Positions 1 through 8,991 are shown, numbered from the stretch's first letter. The stretch is 64,000 bases of DNA from Curvibacter sp. (GCA_020248905.1 JADCGR010000023.1:21318-85317); one strand, 5' to 3'. Translations and numbers: made by a program. Notes: generated by a model not told the origin, from the sequence alone.

Positions 1-2770
1 CGACCAAGTCACCATAGGACAGATCAGTTCCAACAAAACTGCTTTTCTTGTTGTTTCCTGCCAGTCGCCTAGGCTTTTTCAAGGCTGGTAGGTAAACCCA
101 AATTTCATCTTCGTTCGCTGCGTTCTCGACCAGCAATGTCGTCGTGTTGCGCACATCGCTCGGAGACAAAAACCGAATGACGCGTCGGTTACCCACACCA
201 TCAAGTTGCAGCTTTGTTGCACCAAAAGTCTTGCGCACACGCTCCTGTCCCGACGAACTGACTAGGCGAAAGGTTGCCTCCGACAGCGAGTTGTCTACCC
301 GCGTGGCCTGATAGTTGCGCTCCATGATCTCGTCAGCCTTTAGTTCCTGTGCCTGAGCGGACTGGTGCGACATTACGACACCTAAAGCCAGCAACACGAC
401 AGCAGTAGACGCAAGCGCAGGACTAAGAGGTCGGCGCATTCCTCGACTGAGAAAATTTGGCGGAAAGGCTTTAAGAAGCGCAGGCACCAAGATCAGCGCC
501 GACAATGCGCTGACGACCATCGACATGACAATTAGGATGCCGAACCAAATATGCACATAGAAGTTGAAAGACAACATCAGCACTGAATACCCTCCGGCGA
601 TTGCAGTGGCAACATAAACCACTGCTTTCCCCGCCGTGCGTAACGTTTCACGTAATGCCAAATCGAAGTCTCCGAGTCGCTGCAATTCCTCCCGCATACG
701 GTACAGGATATAGATTGCGTAGTCGGCACCGATGCCGATGGCCATCGCTGAGGCGACCGAGTTGGGGGTATTGAGCGGAATACCGGTGACACCCATGACA
801 CCAAAATTTACCAACACCGTTACCAACAACGGAACGATCAGGTAGATACCTGCAAGTAGCGAACGAAAAATAACAATCCCAGCCACGAAGACCACGAAGA
901 TCATCTGCGATATATTGAGTATCTTCCCATGTACAAGCGTTTCGCTTAATGCCGACGACTGCGGAACGCTACCGCCGATCTGAACACTGATCCCCTTCGG
1001 AAGTTTTGCCTGCAAGTGATCGCGAATGCTGGTAACGATTGACGCAGCGTACTTGCTACTGTCGTTCTTCATCCACACAATAAGGTTAGCGTTGCGGTAT
1101 TCGTAGTCGATATAAGAATCGAAGTCAGTCGGCTGCCCGGACATTGAATACAAGAGCAGATACTGAGAAACCATGTCTTGCGAAGCCGGAAGCACATTGA
1201 ACTGCGCTGCACCGGCGTTCATCGACCGGTTCATTTGCTTGATCAGGTCGACGATTGAAACTGTCTTGCCTACGTCGGGCAATGTCTCAATATAACGTTG
1301 CGCCTCCTCTATCACCTTGAGGACTGTAGGTTCCTTCATGCGATCAGGGCGATCACCTTGGAATACCACGTAAAGCGTGTTGGTTCCCGCCATCTTGTTA
1401 TTGAGGAACCGATCCTGCTGGCGCACAGGCAAGTTTTCGCCAAAGTAGCTTTTAGTGGAGTTTTCTTGGTTGATGAACAGCAGGCCAACCGAAGAGATTG
1501 CGCCTATCAACAAAAACGCTATGACGATGGTCTTGCGACGGGCAAGTACCGTCGTAGCCACCGCATCGGATAGCCTGTCCCACAAGCGGCGCGATTCCTG
1601 TGCGCTCACCTGCTTGGCTTTGGGTGGTGCGGGTAAATAGCTGCGCAGCGCTGGAATGAACGTCAGTTCGATTAACAATGCACTAAGGATGCCGATCCCT
1701 GTGAAAATACCGAATGTACGGATGGTGGCCACGTCGAATGTGATTAAGGAAAAGAAGCCAAGTGCAGCAACAAAACCTGCTGTTAGCATCACTGGAGCTA
1801 CCTTCGTCAAAGATTCGATGATGGCCTTTTCATTCGCTACGGCTGGCGCGTCTTCAGGGTGCGCTAGCGTGGTTCGGTCATACTCTTCATAGTAACGTTT
1901 GAGAATCTGTACGGCATGGCCTGCCGCGACCGCAAGAATGAGGATCGGTGTTGTAGCGTTGAATGCGTCCATTGGAACCTTTGCAGCACCCATGATGCCC
2001 AAGCCCCAGATGACTGCCAGCAATGCGGTCACCAATGGCAATATCAGTCCTTGTATGGTGCGAAATGCCTCGAAGTGGATGAGACCGATCAGTAGCAGAG
2101 CAATTGGAAACAGAAACGCCATGCGCTGCGCGAATCGCTCGACCGCAGCGAAAAAAACCGGCGCACCGCTTGAGTTAATCGTGACCGTAGCGCTGCTTTC
2201 CTTTTCAACCACCGCTTGGACCTTGTCCATGATTTCGCGGAAACCACCTTGCCCCGACTTGATTGCAAAAGAGATCGATGCCACTGTGCCGTCGGCTGAT
2301 ACCAGAGTTCCCTGATAGATCGGGTTGTCGGCAATACGCTTTCCAAGTAGGGCCGCTGCCGCTGCATTGATTGGCGAATCCAACATTGGTTCAACACGCA
2401 TTTCGGTTTCTGAGCCCGAGATCGATTTAGCTTTGTCAGCTGACACGCTCATCAGTGTGTGGCGCTTGACACCAGGAATGTCAGCCATCTGCGTCGACAT
2501 TCTGGCAACGACCGACAAGACCTCTGGACGCAACGCACTACCACCGTCGGCCGCACTTACGCCAATGACGACAACGTGCTTAGACCCGAACAAGGACTCA
2601 GCAATGTTAGTGCCCACGACGTTGGGATGTGATTTGGGGAGCATTGTGTTCGGATCGATCACAATTTTCAGGTTTCGAACCTGAGCCCCAAAAAAAATCG
2701 TCAGCAACGTGATCGCGGCGATCACCAAAAATTTTCGCCGAACGATAAATGCAATTGAACTTCTAAGCAT
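1..2770 (-). CDS. MMPL/RND-family exporter fused to a LolA-like periplasmic domain (partial, runs off left edge)
   Basis: An uninterrupted frame runs from an ATG at 2770 to the window edge, giving 923 visible codons and no stop. Residues 1 to about 770 look like an RND/MMPL exporter: an N-terminal membrane segment, a periplasmic loop, a first membrane bundle around residues 215-400 and a second bundle ending near residue 770. An in-frame Met at residue 778 (position 439) begins a basic, hydrophobic, Ala-Gln-Ala stretch that resembles a signal peptide or thirteenth membrane segment. The visible C-terminus then resembles the LolA-like outer-membrane lipoprotein-sorting family (PF17131 type). 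MMPL proteins move lipids across the inner membrane and LolA-fold proteins carry lipids through the periplasm. It is the last visible gene of the operon, 59 bp after the monooxygenase. Reinitiation at 439 to make a separate LolA-like protein is possible. Confidence 0.85.
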   Translation of the reverse strand, partial: MLRSSIAFIVRRKFLVIAAITLLTIFFGAQVRNLKIVIDPNTMLPKSHPNVVGTNIAESLFGSKHVVVIGVSAADGGSALRPEVLSVVARMSTQMADIPGVKRHTLMSVSADKAKSISGSETEMRVEPMLDSPINAAAAALLGKRIADNPIYQGTLVSADGTVASISFAIKSGQGGFREIMDKVQAVVEKESSATVTINSSGAPVFFAAVERFAQRMAFLFPIALLLIGLIHFEAFRTIQGLILPLVTALLAVIWGLGIMGAAKVPMDAFNATTPILILAVAAGHAVQILKRYYEEYDRTTLAHPEDAPAVANEKAIIESLTKVAPVMLTAGFVAALGFFSLITFDVATIRTFGIFTGIGILSALLIELTFIPALRSYLPAPPKAKQVSAQESRRLWDRLSDAVATTVLARRKTIVIAFLLIGAISSVGLLFINQENSTKSYFGENLPVRQQDRFLNNKMAGTNTLYVVFQGDRPDRMKEPTVLKVIEEAQRYIETLPDVGKTVSIVDLIKQMNRSMNAGAAQFNVLPASQDMVSQYLLLYSMSGQPTDFDSYIDYEYRNANLIVWMKNDSSKYAASIVTSIRDHLQAKLPKGISVQIGGSVPQSSALSETLVHGKILNISQMIFVVFVAGIVIFRSLLAGIYLIVPLLVTVLVNFGVMGVTGIPLNTPNSVASAMAIGIGADYAIYILYRMREELQRLGDFDLALRETLRTAGKAVVYVATAIAGGYSVLMLSFNFYVHIWFGILIVMSMVVSALSALILVPALLKAFPPNFLSRGMRRPLSPALASTAVVLLALGVVMSHQSAQAQELKADEIMERNYQATRVDNSLSEATFRLVSSSGQERVRKTFGATKLQLDGVGNRRVIRFLSPSDVRNTTTLLVENAANEDEIWVYLPALKKPRRLAGNNKKSSFVGTDLSYGDLV

Positions 2771-2829
2771 CGGTGTATCCCATTCAAAACCACTACACCA
2801 GCATCATCCACCCTGTAGTTGCTACAGAG

Positions 2830-3903
2830 TCAAGCAATGGTGTGAACTTTATTTTCTTGCATACTTTTAAGAACAAGGCCAACCACCATGCTCGCATCAC
2901 GCTCGCAGCCAAGTACTAGCTCTGATGCGCGGCAAGTAAGCCACTTACGTCCAACCACGAAAAAGCCGCTTTCTGACGTTCTCCCGTGGTGTTCGCTTAA
3001 GGATTTATCGCGATCAATCGATGGCAAAGCGATCCAGTCCGTATTCTCCCTGTACCCGACACACCAGATCACAGCATCGACGCGCTCGCGCGATCCGTCC
3101 GAAAAAAGGAGATGGTCGTCATGCACATCTACGGCACGAGGTTTTAGCTTGACGCCCCGAACGGCTAGCTGTCTATCGTTGGCAGATGCCGCAGGAATCG
3201 GATCACGCTTCTTCATGAGTTTGGCGACGATAGTGTCACGTCCAGCAAATAACAGGCCAATTTTGTCTAACCACCAGAACACATCACGACCGAACACTAC
3301 ATTCGGAACAAGCTTGCGCACCCGCCCCCGCGCAAGGTAGACCTGATGCCGGTCAGCAAGCTCAAGTGCGATTTGCCGCCCGCTCGCACCGTCACCAATG
3401 ACACCAACTCTCCATCCATCCGGCAAATGATCAGCATCGCGGAATTCAGATGCCACTATTTGGTGAACTGTCGAGGCCATTTTTTTTGCGAATATAGGGT
3501 AAGTTGGGATCTGGTTCGATCCTGTGGCGTTGATCACGGTCTTACTACTTAATCTGTTGCCATTCTCAAGTTCAGCAACAAATCCAGCTTCAGATCGAAA
3601 CAAGCGAATAACTCGCGTACTAAACGACACATTGATCGCCTTATCGATAGCAAATCGCTCGACGTGATCAGCAAATTCTTCGCCCGAAGGAAAACCGTTC
3701 TGGTCATCTGGCATGGATAGGTCAGCAAGACGACAAAATTGGCGAGAGGTGAAGAGGCGCAAGTTGCGCGGACGATTCCGCCATACATCACCAGCACGAG
3801 CGGAGGCATCAACAACCAAGTAGTTTTTTACTCCAGCACGCCCAAGCAAATAACCGCACATGAGACCACAATGACCGCCACCAATGATTAGACAATCTAG
3901 CAC
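2830..3903 (-). CDS. FAD-dependent monooxygenase / oxidoreductase (FMO-like)
   Basis: A 357-residue protein starting with GTG directly after the ACP stop codon, with no gap. Residues 5-30 form a Rossmann FAD site (GGGHCG, ending in a VVD strand). A second dinucleotide site lies near residue 167 (GVIGDGASGRQ), as expected for NADPH. An ATGSNQIP-type segment lies between them. This two-Rossmann layout is typical of flavin-containing monooxygenases and related pyridine-nucleotide oxidoreductases. By position it probably oxidises the ACP-bound or released acyl product, but the substrate cannot be read from sequence. Its translation is probably coupled to the ACP. Confidence 0.8.
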   Translation of the reverse strand: MLDCLIIGGGHCGLMCGYLLGRAGVKNYLVVDASARAGDVWRNRPRNLRLFTSRQFCRLADLSMPDDQNGFPSGEEFADHVERFAIDKAINVSFSTRVIRLFRSEAGFVAELENGNRLSSKTVINATGSNQIPTYPIFAKKMASTVHQIVASEFRDADHLPDGWRVGVIGDGASGRQIALELADRHQVYLARGRVRKLVPNVVFGRDVFWWLDKIGLLFAGRDTIVAKLMKKRDPIPAASANDRQLAVRGVKLKPRAVDVHDDHLLFSDGSRERVDAVIWCVGYRENTDWIALPSIDRDKSLSEHHGRTSESGFFVVGRKWLTCRASELVLGCERDASMVVGLVLKSMQENKVHTIA

Positions 3904-4266
3904 TTAAATCTCCAAGACTTTCTTTATATCCATCGGCGTACCACTAACCACCGACCAGACAAATTCAGAAAGCGCACGCACGGTAACGAAGTCATAGGCT
4001 GCGGTGGGGTCTAATGACACACCACACTCTTTCTCCAATCCAACGAGCAAGTTCACACGAGCAAGGGAATCGAGACCGATATAGTCGAAGGACATATCAT
4101 CTCCGATGGGCTCGGTAAAATCGTGCCGCTCTTCCTGTAAATATTTTGTCAATAGAAATTTGATCCGCTCACTAACTTGCTCGACGCTATTTGGCTTTGA
4201 CACTATAGGAGCAGCTACGACCGATGCATTGGGGATGCTCTCTGGGGATGGAATTTTTGTAGTCAT
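3904..4266 (-). CDS. acyl carrier protein
   Basis: 120 residues. The start chosen is ATG at 4266, whose ATGA overlaps the TGA of the fatty acyl-AMP ligase; a longer frame to 4329 would overlap that gene further and adds no ACP sequence. The phosphopantetheine serine is Ser67 in the GLDSLARV motif, followed by the usual acidic helix. About 35 residues precede the ACP fold and are low in conserved features. Direct coupling to the ligase implies that the ligase loads a fatty acid from acyl-AMP onto this carrier, as in lipopeptide and mycobacterial lipid pathways. Confidence 0.9.
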   Translation of the reverse strand: MTTKIPSPESIPNASVVAAPIVSKPNSVEQVSERIKFLLTKYLQEERHDFTEPIGDDMSFDYIGLDSLARVNLLVGLEKECGVSLDPTAAYDFVTVRALSEFVWSVVSGTPMDIKKVLEI

Positions 4267-6044
4267 AAGCCAATAGATTCGAGTTGCCGACCCACATGCT
4301 GACGAGTCGTAAATAGGGTCTGCGCGCAAACGTCGATTTCGCGCGAGGCATACATATCAGCGCAGCGCTTACGCTGGATTTTCCCGCTGGAGGTGCGAGG
4401 GATTTTTCCGTGCGATAGAAAATAAATGTCTCGCAGATGTACATCGTGAACTTGGGCTACCGCCATGCGCAAGGTATGAGCTACTGAGTGGAATTCCTGG
4501 CCAGGGTAATCCTTGGTGCGACGAGGCAACTCAACATACGCCACAACGTTTGATCCGTCGTCCGAGTCCGCTGCAAATACTGCAGCCTGCACTTCACTGA
4601 AGATGGCAGATGTCTTGATCAGAGTCGATTCGATATCATGGGGATACAGATTGCGTCCACGAAAAATTATCAGTTCCTTGATTCGCCCAGTGATGAACAG
4701 TCCCTCGTTGTGGAAAAATCCGAGGTCACCTGTACGCATGAATGGGCCTTCGCCACACGAAGTCATTGCTTTAAATGTTTCCATCGTCGCCACCGGATTC
4801 CGCCAATAGCCCGACGCCACACTGCTCCCAGCAAACCAGACTTCCCCGACTTGACCATTGCTCAAGATGCACCCAGTGGACGGGTCGACGATCACGATGC
4901 GATGTTCCAGTACTGGCCGACCACAGCACACGACCGTCTGTGTCGGCTGTGCCGAATCGTGCTGCACTTCGGCTCGGCCCACTGTCAACGCAGCACGACC
5001 CACAAACAGTGTGCGCAAGTTATTTGGAGCCACTCCCCCGGAAACCATCAACGTCGCCTCGGCGAGCCCATAGCACGGTTTGATTGCGTCACTCCGCAAG
5101 CCAAAGCGTGAAAACCGGAGTTCAAATCGTTCAATAGCATCCGCGTTTACAGGCTCTGCTCCGCAGAAGATCGTCGATAGTGTGGACAAATCCAGTGCCT
5201 CTATCTCGTCATCCGGTTGCGCTTTCGCGCATAACTCCAGCGCGAAATTTGGCGCTGCGGTCGCCACCGCACGGTAGTGGCTAATCATCTTCAGCCAGCG
5301 TAACGGTCGCTGAAGGAAGTGCAGTGGCGACATGAAGACATAATGCCCGCCAAGCGCGACAGGCTGCAGCGTGGCTCCAATCAGTCCCATGTCATGAAAC
5401 TGCGGTAACCAGCCCGCCCCAACCAAGTTCTCAGGCAGATCTGCCGAGCGCTGGATGGCCCTCTCATTGGCCACCAGTTGGGCATGGGTAATCATTACGC
5501 CTTTGGGTTCACCAGTCGATCCCGAGGTGTACTGCAGGAAAGCCAACTGCTCCTGTGCTGGCAATGTGACAGAACAGGTAACGACCGGCTCGTCGGATTC
5601 GCAAAACACCGCGACATGCGATGTGTCTACACCTGAACCAAGCAGTCCTTCGCCTATCGAACTCCGGAGACTTCGTGTGGTAAGAACCGCTCGAGTCTCA
5701 GAGTCCAGGATGATCTGCCGCAGCCGCGCATAGTGGTGGCTGTTGCGCGCCAAATTCGCAGGCACGCTAACGGCACCGGCGTAGGCACACGCGAAGAACG
5801 CAATAATGAAGTCCAGACCTGACGGGAACAGTAATAGCACCGCTTTGTGCGACAGTCCACAATCTCGCAATTGCTGTCCGTATGCAACGGCACGACTGCG
5901 AAGATCGCCGTATGTCAGGACGCGTTCTTGGTCGTCACCGTTAACGAGAAATGTGTAGGCACGCTCTTCTGGACGTGTCTGAGAGTAGTGTTCCAGACAT
6001 TCCAGAATGGTACTGGCCGAATCAAGCGGGAGTTGTCTGTTCAT
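4263..6044 (-). CDS. fatty acyl-AMP ligase (FAAL) of the ANL superfamily
   Basis: 593 residues, the usual FAAL length. It carries the ATP/AMP loop YTSGSTGEPKG at about residues 172-182, a GWLPQFHDMGLIG-type segment typical of FAALs, an adenylate-binding CYGLAEATLMVSGG region, and a C-terminal GKIPRTSSGKIQRK stretch with the catalytic lysine. FAALs activate fatty acids to acyl-AMP and pass them to a carrier protein rather than to CoA. The gene starts 23 nt inside the cysteine desulfurase gene and overlaps the ACP by 4 nt, so it sits in a tightly coupled operon. Substrate chain length cannot be told. Confidence 0.9.
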   Translation of the reverse strand: MNRQLPLDSASTILECLEHYSQTRPEERAYTFLVNGDDQERVLTYGDLRSRAVAYGQQLRDCGLSHKAVLLLFPSGLDFIIAFFACAYAGAVSVPANLARNSHHYARLRQIILDSETRAVLTTRSLRSSIGEGLLGSGVDTSHVAVFCESDEPVVTCSVTLPAQEQLAFLQYTSGSTGEPKGVMITHAQLVANERAIQRSADLPENLVGAGWLPQFHDMGLIGATLQPVALGGHYVFMSPLHFLQRPLRWLKMISHYRAVATAAPNFALELCAKAQPDDEIEALDLSTLSTIFCGAEPVNADAIERFELRFSRFGLRSDAIKPCYGLAEATLMVSGGVAPNNLRTLFVGRAALTVGRAEVQHDSAQPTQTVVCCGRPVLEHRIVIVDPSTGCILSNGQVGEVWFAGSSVASGYWRNPVATMETFKAMTSCGEGPFMRTGDLGFFHNEGLFITGRIKELIIFRGRNLYPHDIESTLIKTSAIFSEVQAAVFAADSDDGSNVVAYVELPRRTKDYPGQEFHSVAHTLRMAVAQVHDVHLRDIYFLSHGKIPRTSSGKIQRKRCADMYASREIDVCAQTLFTTRQHVGRQLESIGL

Positions 6045-7227
6045 GATCGACGGCCTTGCTAATGCGTTGAAGGGAACGCACGCCTTGCGCCATCGCGTCC
6101 ACGAAGCGTTTCAAATCCTGCTCTTCGGTGTACCGACCGAAACTCACGCGCAAAGTGGCTTTGATGGCGCGCTCGCTCACTCCCATCGCTACCAATACAT
6201 GCGACAGCGATACCGTCTTGTTATTTGCACAGGCCGACCCAAGCGATACCTGGATGCCATGCATCTGATCAAGTATTGCAGCGAGGGCCTCAGCGCGAAT
6301 ACCATCAATGCAAACGCTGAGCGTATACGGCACTTGCTGCTCTGGATCGCTCGGCCCATGGAAAGACACACCCGGAACGCATTCGATCAGCAGACGGCTG
6401 AAGGTGATGCGGTAGTTGGCCGCCCGAAATACGAGCTCCGGCAGCACCGCATAGATCGCTTCAGCAGCTGCCCCCATCGCGACGATCAGGCCAACGGCCT
6501 CGGTGCCTCCACGCAGGCCGCCTTCCTGGCCGCCACCGTGTAATAGCGGCTCGATGGTTAGGCCATGCCTGACGTAGAGACCACCGACCCCCTTGGGGCC
6601 GTAGAATTTGTGCGCTGCGAACGACATGGTGTCCACGCCGAGCTCGTGCGCGTTGACGTGAATTTTTCCGACAGCTTGCACGCCATCAACGTGAAAGTGG
6701 ATGTCACGCGCTCGGAGCAATGTAGAAATCTCACGGACAGGCTGTATGGTTCCGACCTCATTGTTCACCAACATGATCGAAACCAGTTGGGTATTCGGAC
6801 GTAGCACAGCCTCGACCGCTTCGGCTGAGACGATGCCTTCGGCATTTGGTTTGATCCGGGTCACCTCGAAGCCGAACACGCGCTCCAAGTAGGATGCGAT
6901 CTCAAGCACTGAGGAGTGCTCGATACCGGACACGATGACATGCGCTGGCTGCGCGTGGCCAATGAAGCCGCGTGACGTCAATGCGCCTTTTATCGCCCAG
7001 TTGTTCGCTTCGGTTCCGCCTGAAGTGAACGTGAGTTCCGACGAGTCGCATCCTACCAGCCGAGCTACCTGCCTGCGGGCACTCTCCAGCCTCTGCTTTG
7101 AGAGATTCGCCAGCGAGTATTTGCTGGAGGGGTTGCCGAAATCGAGTAATGCGCCGTTGAGCGCCTCGATCGCTTGCTGACACATCGGGGTTGTGGCGTT
7201 GTAGTCGAAATAGCCTTGCAACGACAT
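6022..7227 (-). CDS. cysteine desulfurase (IscS/NifS class)
   Basis: 401 residues starting at ATG 7227, chosen because AAGGAG lies 6 nt upstream; an in-frame start at 7254 would overlap the IscU-like gene. PLP-binding Lys207 lies in AAHKFYGPKG, and catalytic Cys333 in SLGSACANN carries the persulfide. FDYNATTP near the N-terminus is the family signature. The enzyme takes sulfur from cysteine and gives alanine plus enzyme persulfide. It follows the IscU-like scaffold, so the pair can build Fe-S clusters or feed sulfur to the pathway. It is not near a complete isc or nif operon, which argues for a dedicated role. Confidence 0.92.
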   Translation of the reverse strand: MSLQGYFDYNATTPMCQQAIEALNGALLDFGNPSSKYSLANLSKQRLESARRQVARLVGCDSSELTFTSGGTEANNWAIKGALTSRGFIGHAQPAHVIVSGIEHSSVLEIASYLERVFGFEVTRIKPNAEGIVSAEAVEAVLRPNTQLVSIMLVNNEVGTIQPVREISTLLRARDIHFHVDGVQAVGKIHVNAHELGVDTMSFAAHKFYGPKGVGGLYVRHGLTIEPLLHGGGQEGGLRGGTEAVGLIVAMGAAAEAIYAVLPELVFRAANYRITFSRLLIECVPGVSFHGPSDPEQQVPYTLSVCIDGIRAEALAAILDQMHGIQVSLGSACANNKTVSLSHVLVAMGVSERAIKATLRVSFGRYTEEQDLKRFVDAMAQGVRSLQRISKAVDHEQTTPA

Positions 7228-7237
7228 GACAATCTCC

Positions 7238-7603
7238 TTATTTTGCCGGAGCATGGATCTGCTTCAGCCGTTGAAACAGTGCCCTGAGCATTTCCAGGCA
7301 GTGGTGTTGCGAAGGCTCCAACTCGCCGAGCATCGTCTCAATATCGTCGTTGGACGTGTCCAACACCACGCTGAGCGGTTTGCCATCGATACAGGCACAG
7401 AAAACGTTACCGGTGGCCAGCGAAGTAGCGCACCCCCAGGCCTGATAGCGTGCTCGCTTGATGAAACCGTCTGTCACATCAAGTTGCACTCGAATGCGGT
7501 CGCCACAAACCGGGTTGCCGATTTCTATGGATGCGGTTGCCTCGTCGAGTTCCGATGCGAACGCAGGATCAGAGAAATTTTTGACGATAATCTCATTGAA
7601 CAT
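7238..7603 (-). CDS. IscU/NifU-type Fe-S cluster scaffold
   Basis: 121 residues from ATG 7603 (an upstream Met at 7630 would overlap the LuxE-like gene). It has the three IscU cysteines, Cys33 in NPVCGD, Cys58 in WGCAT and Cys102 in HHCLEML, plus the conserved Asp35. IscU assembles 2Fe-2S or 4Fe-4S clusters from sulfur delivered by IscS. The WGCAT motif differs a little from the usual FGCG(S/A), so this is a divergent member. It lies 10 bp upstream of the desulfurase. No Fe-S client enzyme is visible among the seven genes; one may lie beyond the left edge. Confidence 0.88.
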   Translation of the reverse strand: MFNEIIVKNFSDPAFASELDEATASIEIGNPVCGDRIRVQLDVTDGFIKRARYQAWGCATSLATGNVFCACIDGKPLSVVLDTSNDDIETMLGELEPSQHHCLEMLRALFQRLKQIHAPAK

Positions 7604-7611
7604 ATCGGCTC

Positions 7612-8787
7612 TCAGTTCGCAACCGGGCATACATTGGGAGAATCCTCGTCCATCTTTTTCTCAAGGTTGACGGCACAACAACCAAACTCCAATGACGACG
7701 GAGCGCGCATGATGTATTCCATTCGCTGGCCGCTACGTCCTGAAGGGCTATTACCAGGAACTAGAGAGACTATGTCTTCGGTAAGTATCATTCCCGGAGT
7801 AGCTAGCGCAAGAGGATCCAGTATGCCGAGCACGCCTTTTTCGCCAACGGGTACTTCCTTGCTGAGGTCGTTCATGTCACGAACAGTCAAATGCACGTAG
7901 GGTGAGACATGTTTGATTTGGTGCTCGTCATCTATCGCCATCACGTTTGATTCGACGAGCGCATAAATATCGCGTACTCCATTGGGCTCAAGGCCAAGGT
8001 ACTCCTCGCACATGAGATTGAACTCGCGGCGGGATATCATCTGACCGGTAAATCGTTTCCATCCACCTAAAGTGACGACGCGGCTGCCACGGTCGAGCTT
8101 AATGTGCTGACCCGTTTGCTTGAGAAACTGCAGCAGACGATAAATGAGGAACGGCGGGCCAATGATGTGGCGGGTGAACTGGTTCTCCCAAGTCTTGAGT
8201 TGAGCGAGCGCATCCTCCGGCACGAACCGCTCTTGTTTGACCATGAAGCGATGAGTGTCAAGCAGGCCTGCAAGCATGTTCAACGCCTTGATCATTCCCA
8301 TTTCCGGGATCTCTTCCGTGGACGGGCAGACATACAGACCCGCACCTTTGGAAATGCCGAGGAATTCGCGGTACATCGCATAGATTGCAACAACGGCGAC
8401 ATCGACGGTGTCACTACAGCGACGCGAAATACTGGGTAACCCGCTGGTTCCAGTACTACGCATTTCATGCTCGATTGCGTGTAGCGGCTTGGATAGCAGT
8501 TCGTGGCTACTGGCTGACTTGAACTTGGCAATCGGGACAAGTGGGATCTTGATCAGATCCTCAAAGGTGAGAATCTGATCAGGATGCACGCCCTTGCTGT
8601 CGCATGCCTCACGGTAGTAGGCATTATTCTCATAGTGATGCCGAAAAGCGTCGGAAATGAGCGCCAACTTGACACTATTGAGATCATCCTGCGGCATCCG
8701 ATAGAGCTCGGACACAGATGCGACAGCCGCAGCCAAGGGATCAAGTCCAAGCTGGCGAATCGACGTTACAAAGGCGTGGCTAGTCAT
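7612..8787 (-). CDS. LuxE-type acyl-protein synthetase family protein
   Basis: 391 residues from ATG 8787, preceded by GGGAG at good spacing; a TTG at 8847 would add 20 residues. The MRSTGTSGLPS adenylate-forming loop and overall layout match the LuxE family (PF04443), which activates an acyl group as acyl-AMP and moves it to an enzyme cysteine. Cysteines near the C-terminus (FGCCAV) are candidates for that role. No LuxC reductase or LuxAB luciferase is present, so this is not a bioluminescence operon. It is the first gene of the operon, 63 nt downstream of the pentanucleotide tract. Its job beside a FAAL is unknown. Confidence 0.8.
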   Translation of the reverse strand: MTSHAFVTSIRQLGLDPLAAAVASVSELYRMPQDDLNSVKLALISDAFRHHYENNAYYREACDSKGVHPDQILTFEDLIKIPLVPIAKFKSASSHELLSKPLHAIEHEMRSTGTSGLPSISRRCSDTVDVAVVAIYAMYREFLGISKGAGLYVCPSTEEIPEMGMIKALNMLAGLLDTHRFMVKQERFVPEDALAQLKTWENQFTRHIIGPPFLIYRLLQFLKQTGQHIKLDRGSRVVTLGGWKRFTGQMISRREFNLMCEEYLGLEPNGVRDIYALVESNVMAIDDEHQIKHVSPYVHLTVRDMNDLSKEVPVGEKGVLGILDPLALATPGMILTEDIVSLVPGNSPSGRSGQRMEYIMRAPSSLEFGCCAVNLEKKMDEDSPNVCPVAN

Positions 8788-8850
8788 CTTACTCCCTACT
8801 TCATCAAAAAAACCACGATGATAACCTAAGATCGAGTCTGGTGGCAATTT

Positions 8851-8935
8851 CTTGCCTTGCCTTGCCTTGCCTTGCCTTGCCTTGCCTTGCCTTGCCTTGC
8901 CTTGCCTTGCCTTGCCTTGCCTTGCCTTGCCTTGC
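8851..8935. repeat. (CTTGC)17 pentanucleotide tandem repeat
   Basis: Seventeen perfect copies of CTTGC (GCAAG on the operon strand) with one extra C. The tract lies in the leader of the LuxE-FAAL operon, between the divergent regulator and the first gene. No start codon occurs within the repeat in any minus-strand frame, so it appears noncoding. Perfect short repeats of this length are prone to slipped-strand changes. Confidence 0.97.
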
Positions 8936-8944
8936 CGAAGCTAT

Positions 8945-8982
8945 GCGTTTAGCGTCAATCGTTCATGGTGTGTTTAGCGTCA
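8945..8982. promoter_or_regulatory. pair of 13-bp direct repeats in divergent intergenic region
   Basis: Two near-identical boxes, gcgtttagcgtca (8945-8957) and gtgtttagcgtca (8970-8982), have starts 25 bp apart. They lie between the operon leader and the Xre regulator at 9039. They could be regulator binding sites or part of an element end. This is inference from repetition only. Confidence 0.45.
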
Positions 8983-8991
8983 TTACAAATA

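Noticed and set aside
6022..7603. Nitrogen-fixation or housekeeping isc cluster
   Set aside because: No nif structural genes, iscA, hscAB, fdx or iscR nearby.
7612..8787. Bioluminescence (lux) operon
   Set aside because: Only a LuxE-family member; no luxA, luxB, luxC or luxD.
8851..8935. CRISPR-like appearance of the repeat tract
   Set aside because: Units are 5 bp without spacers; a simple tandem repeat.
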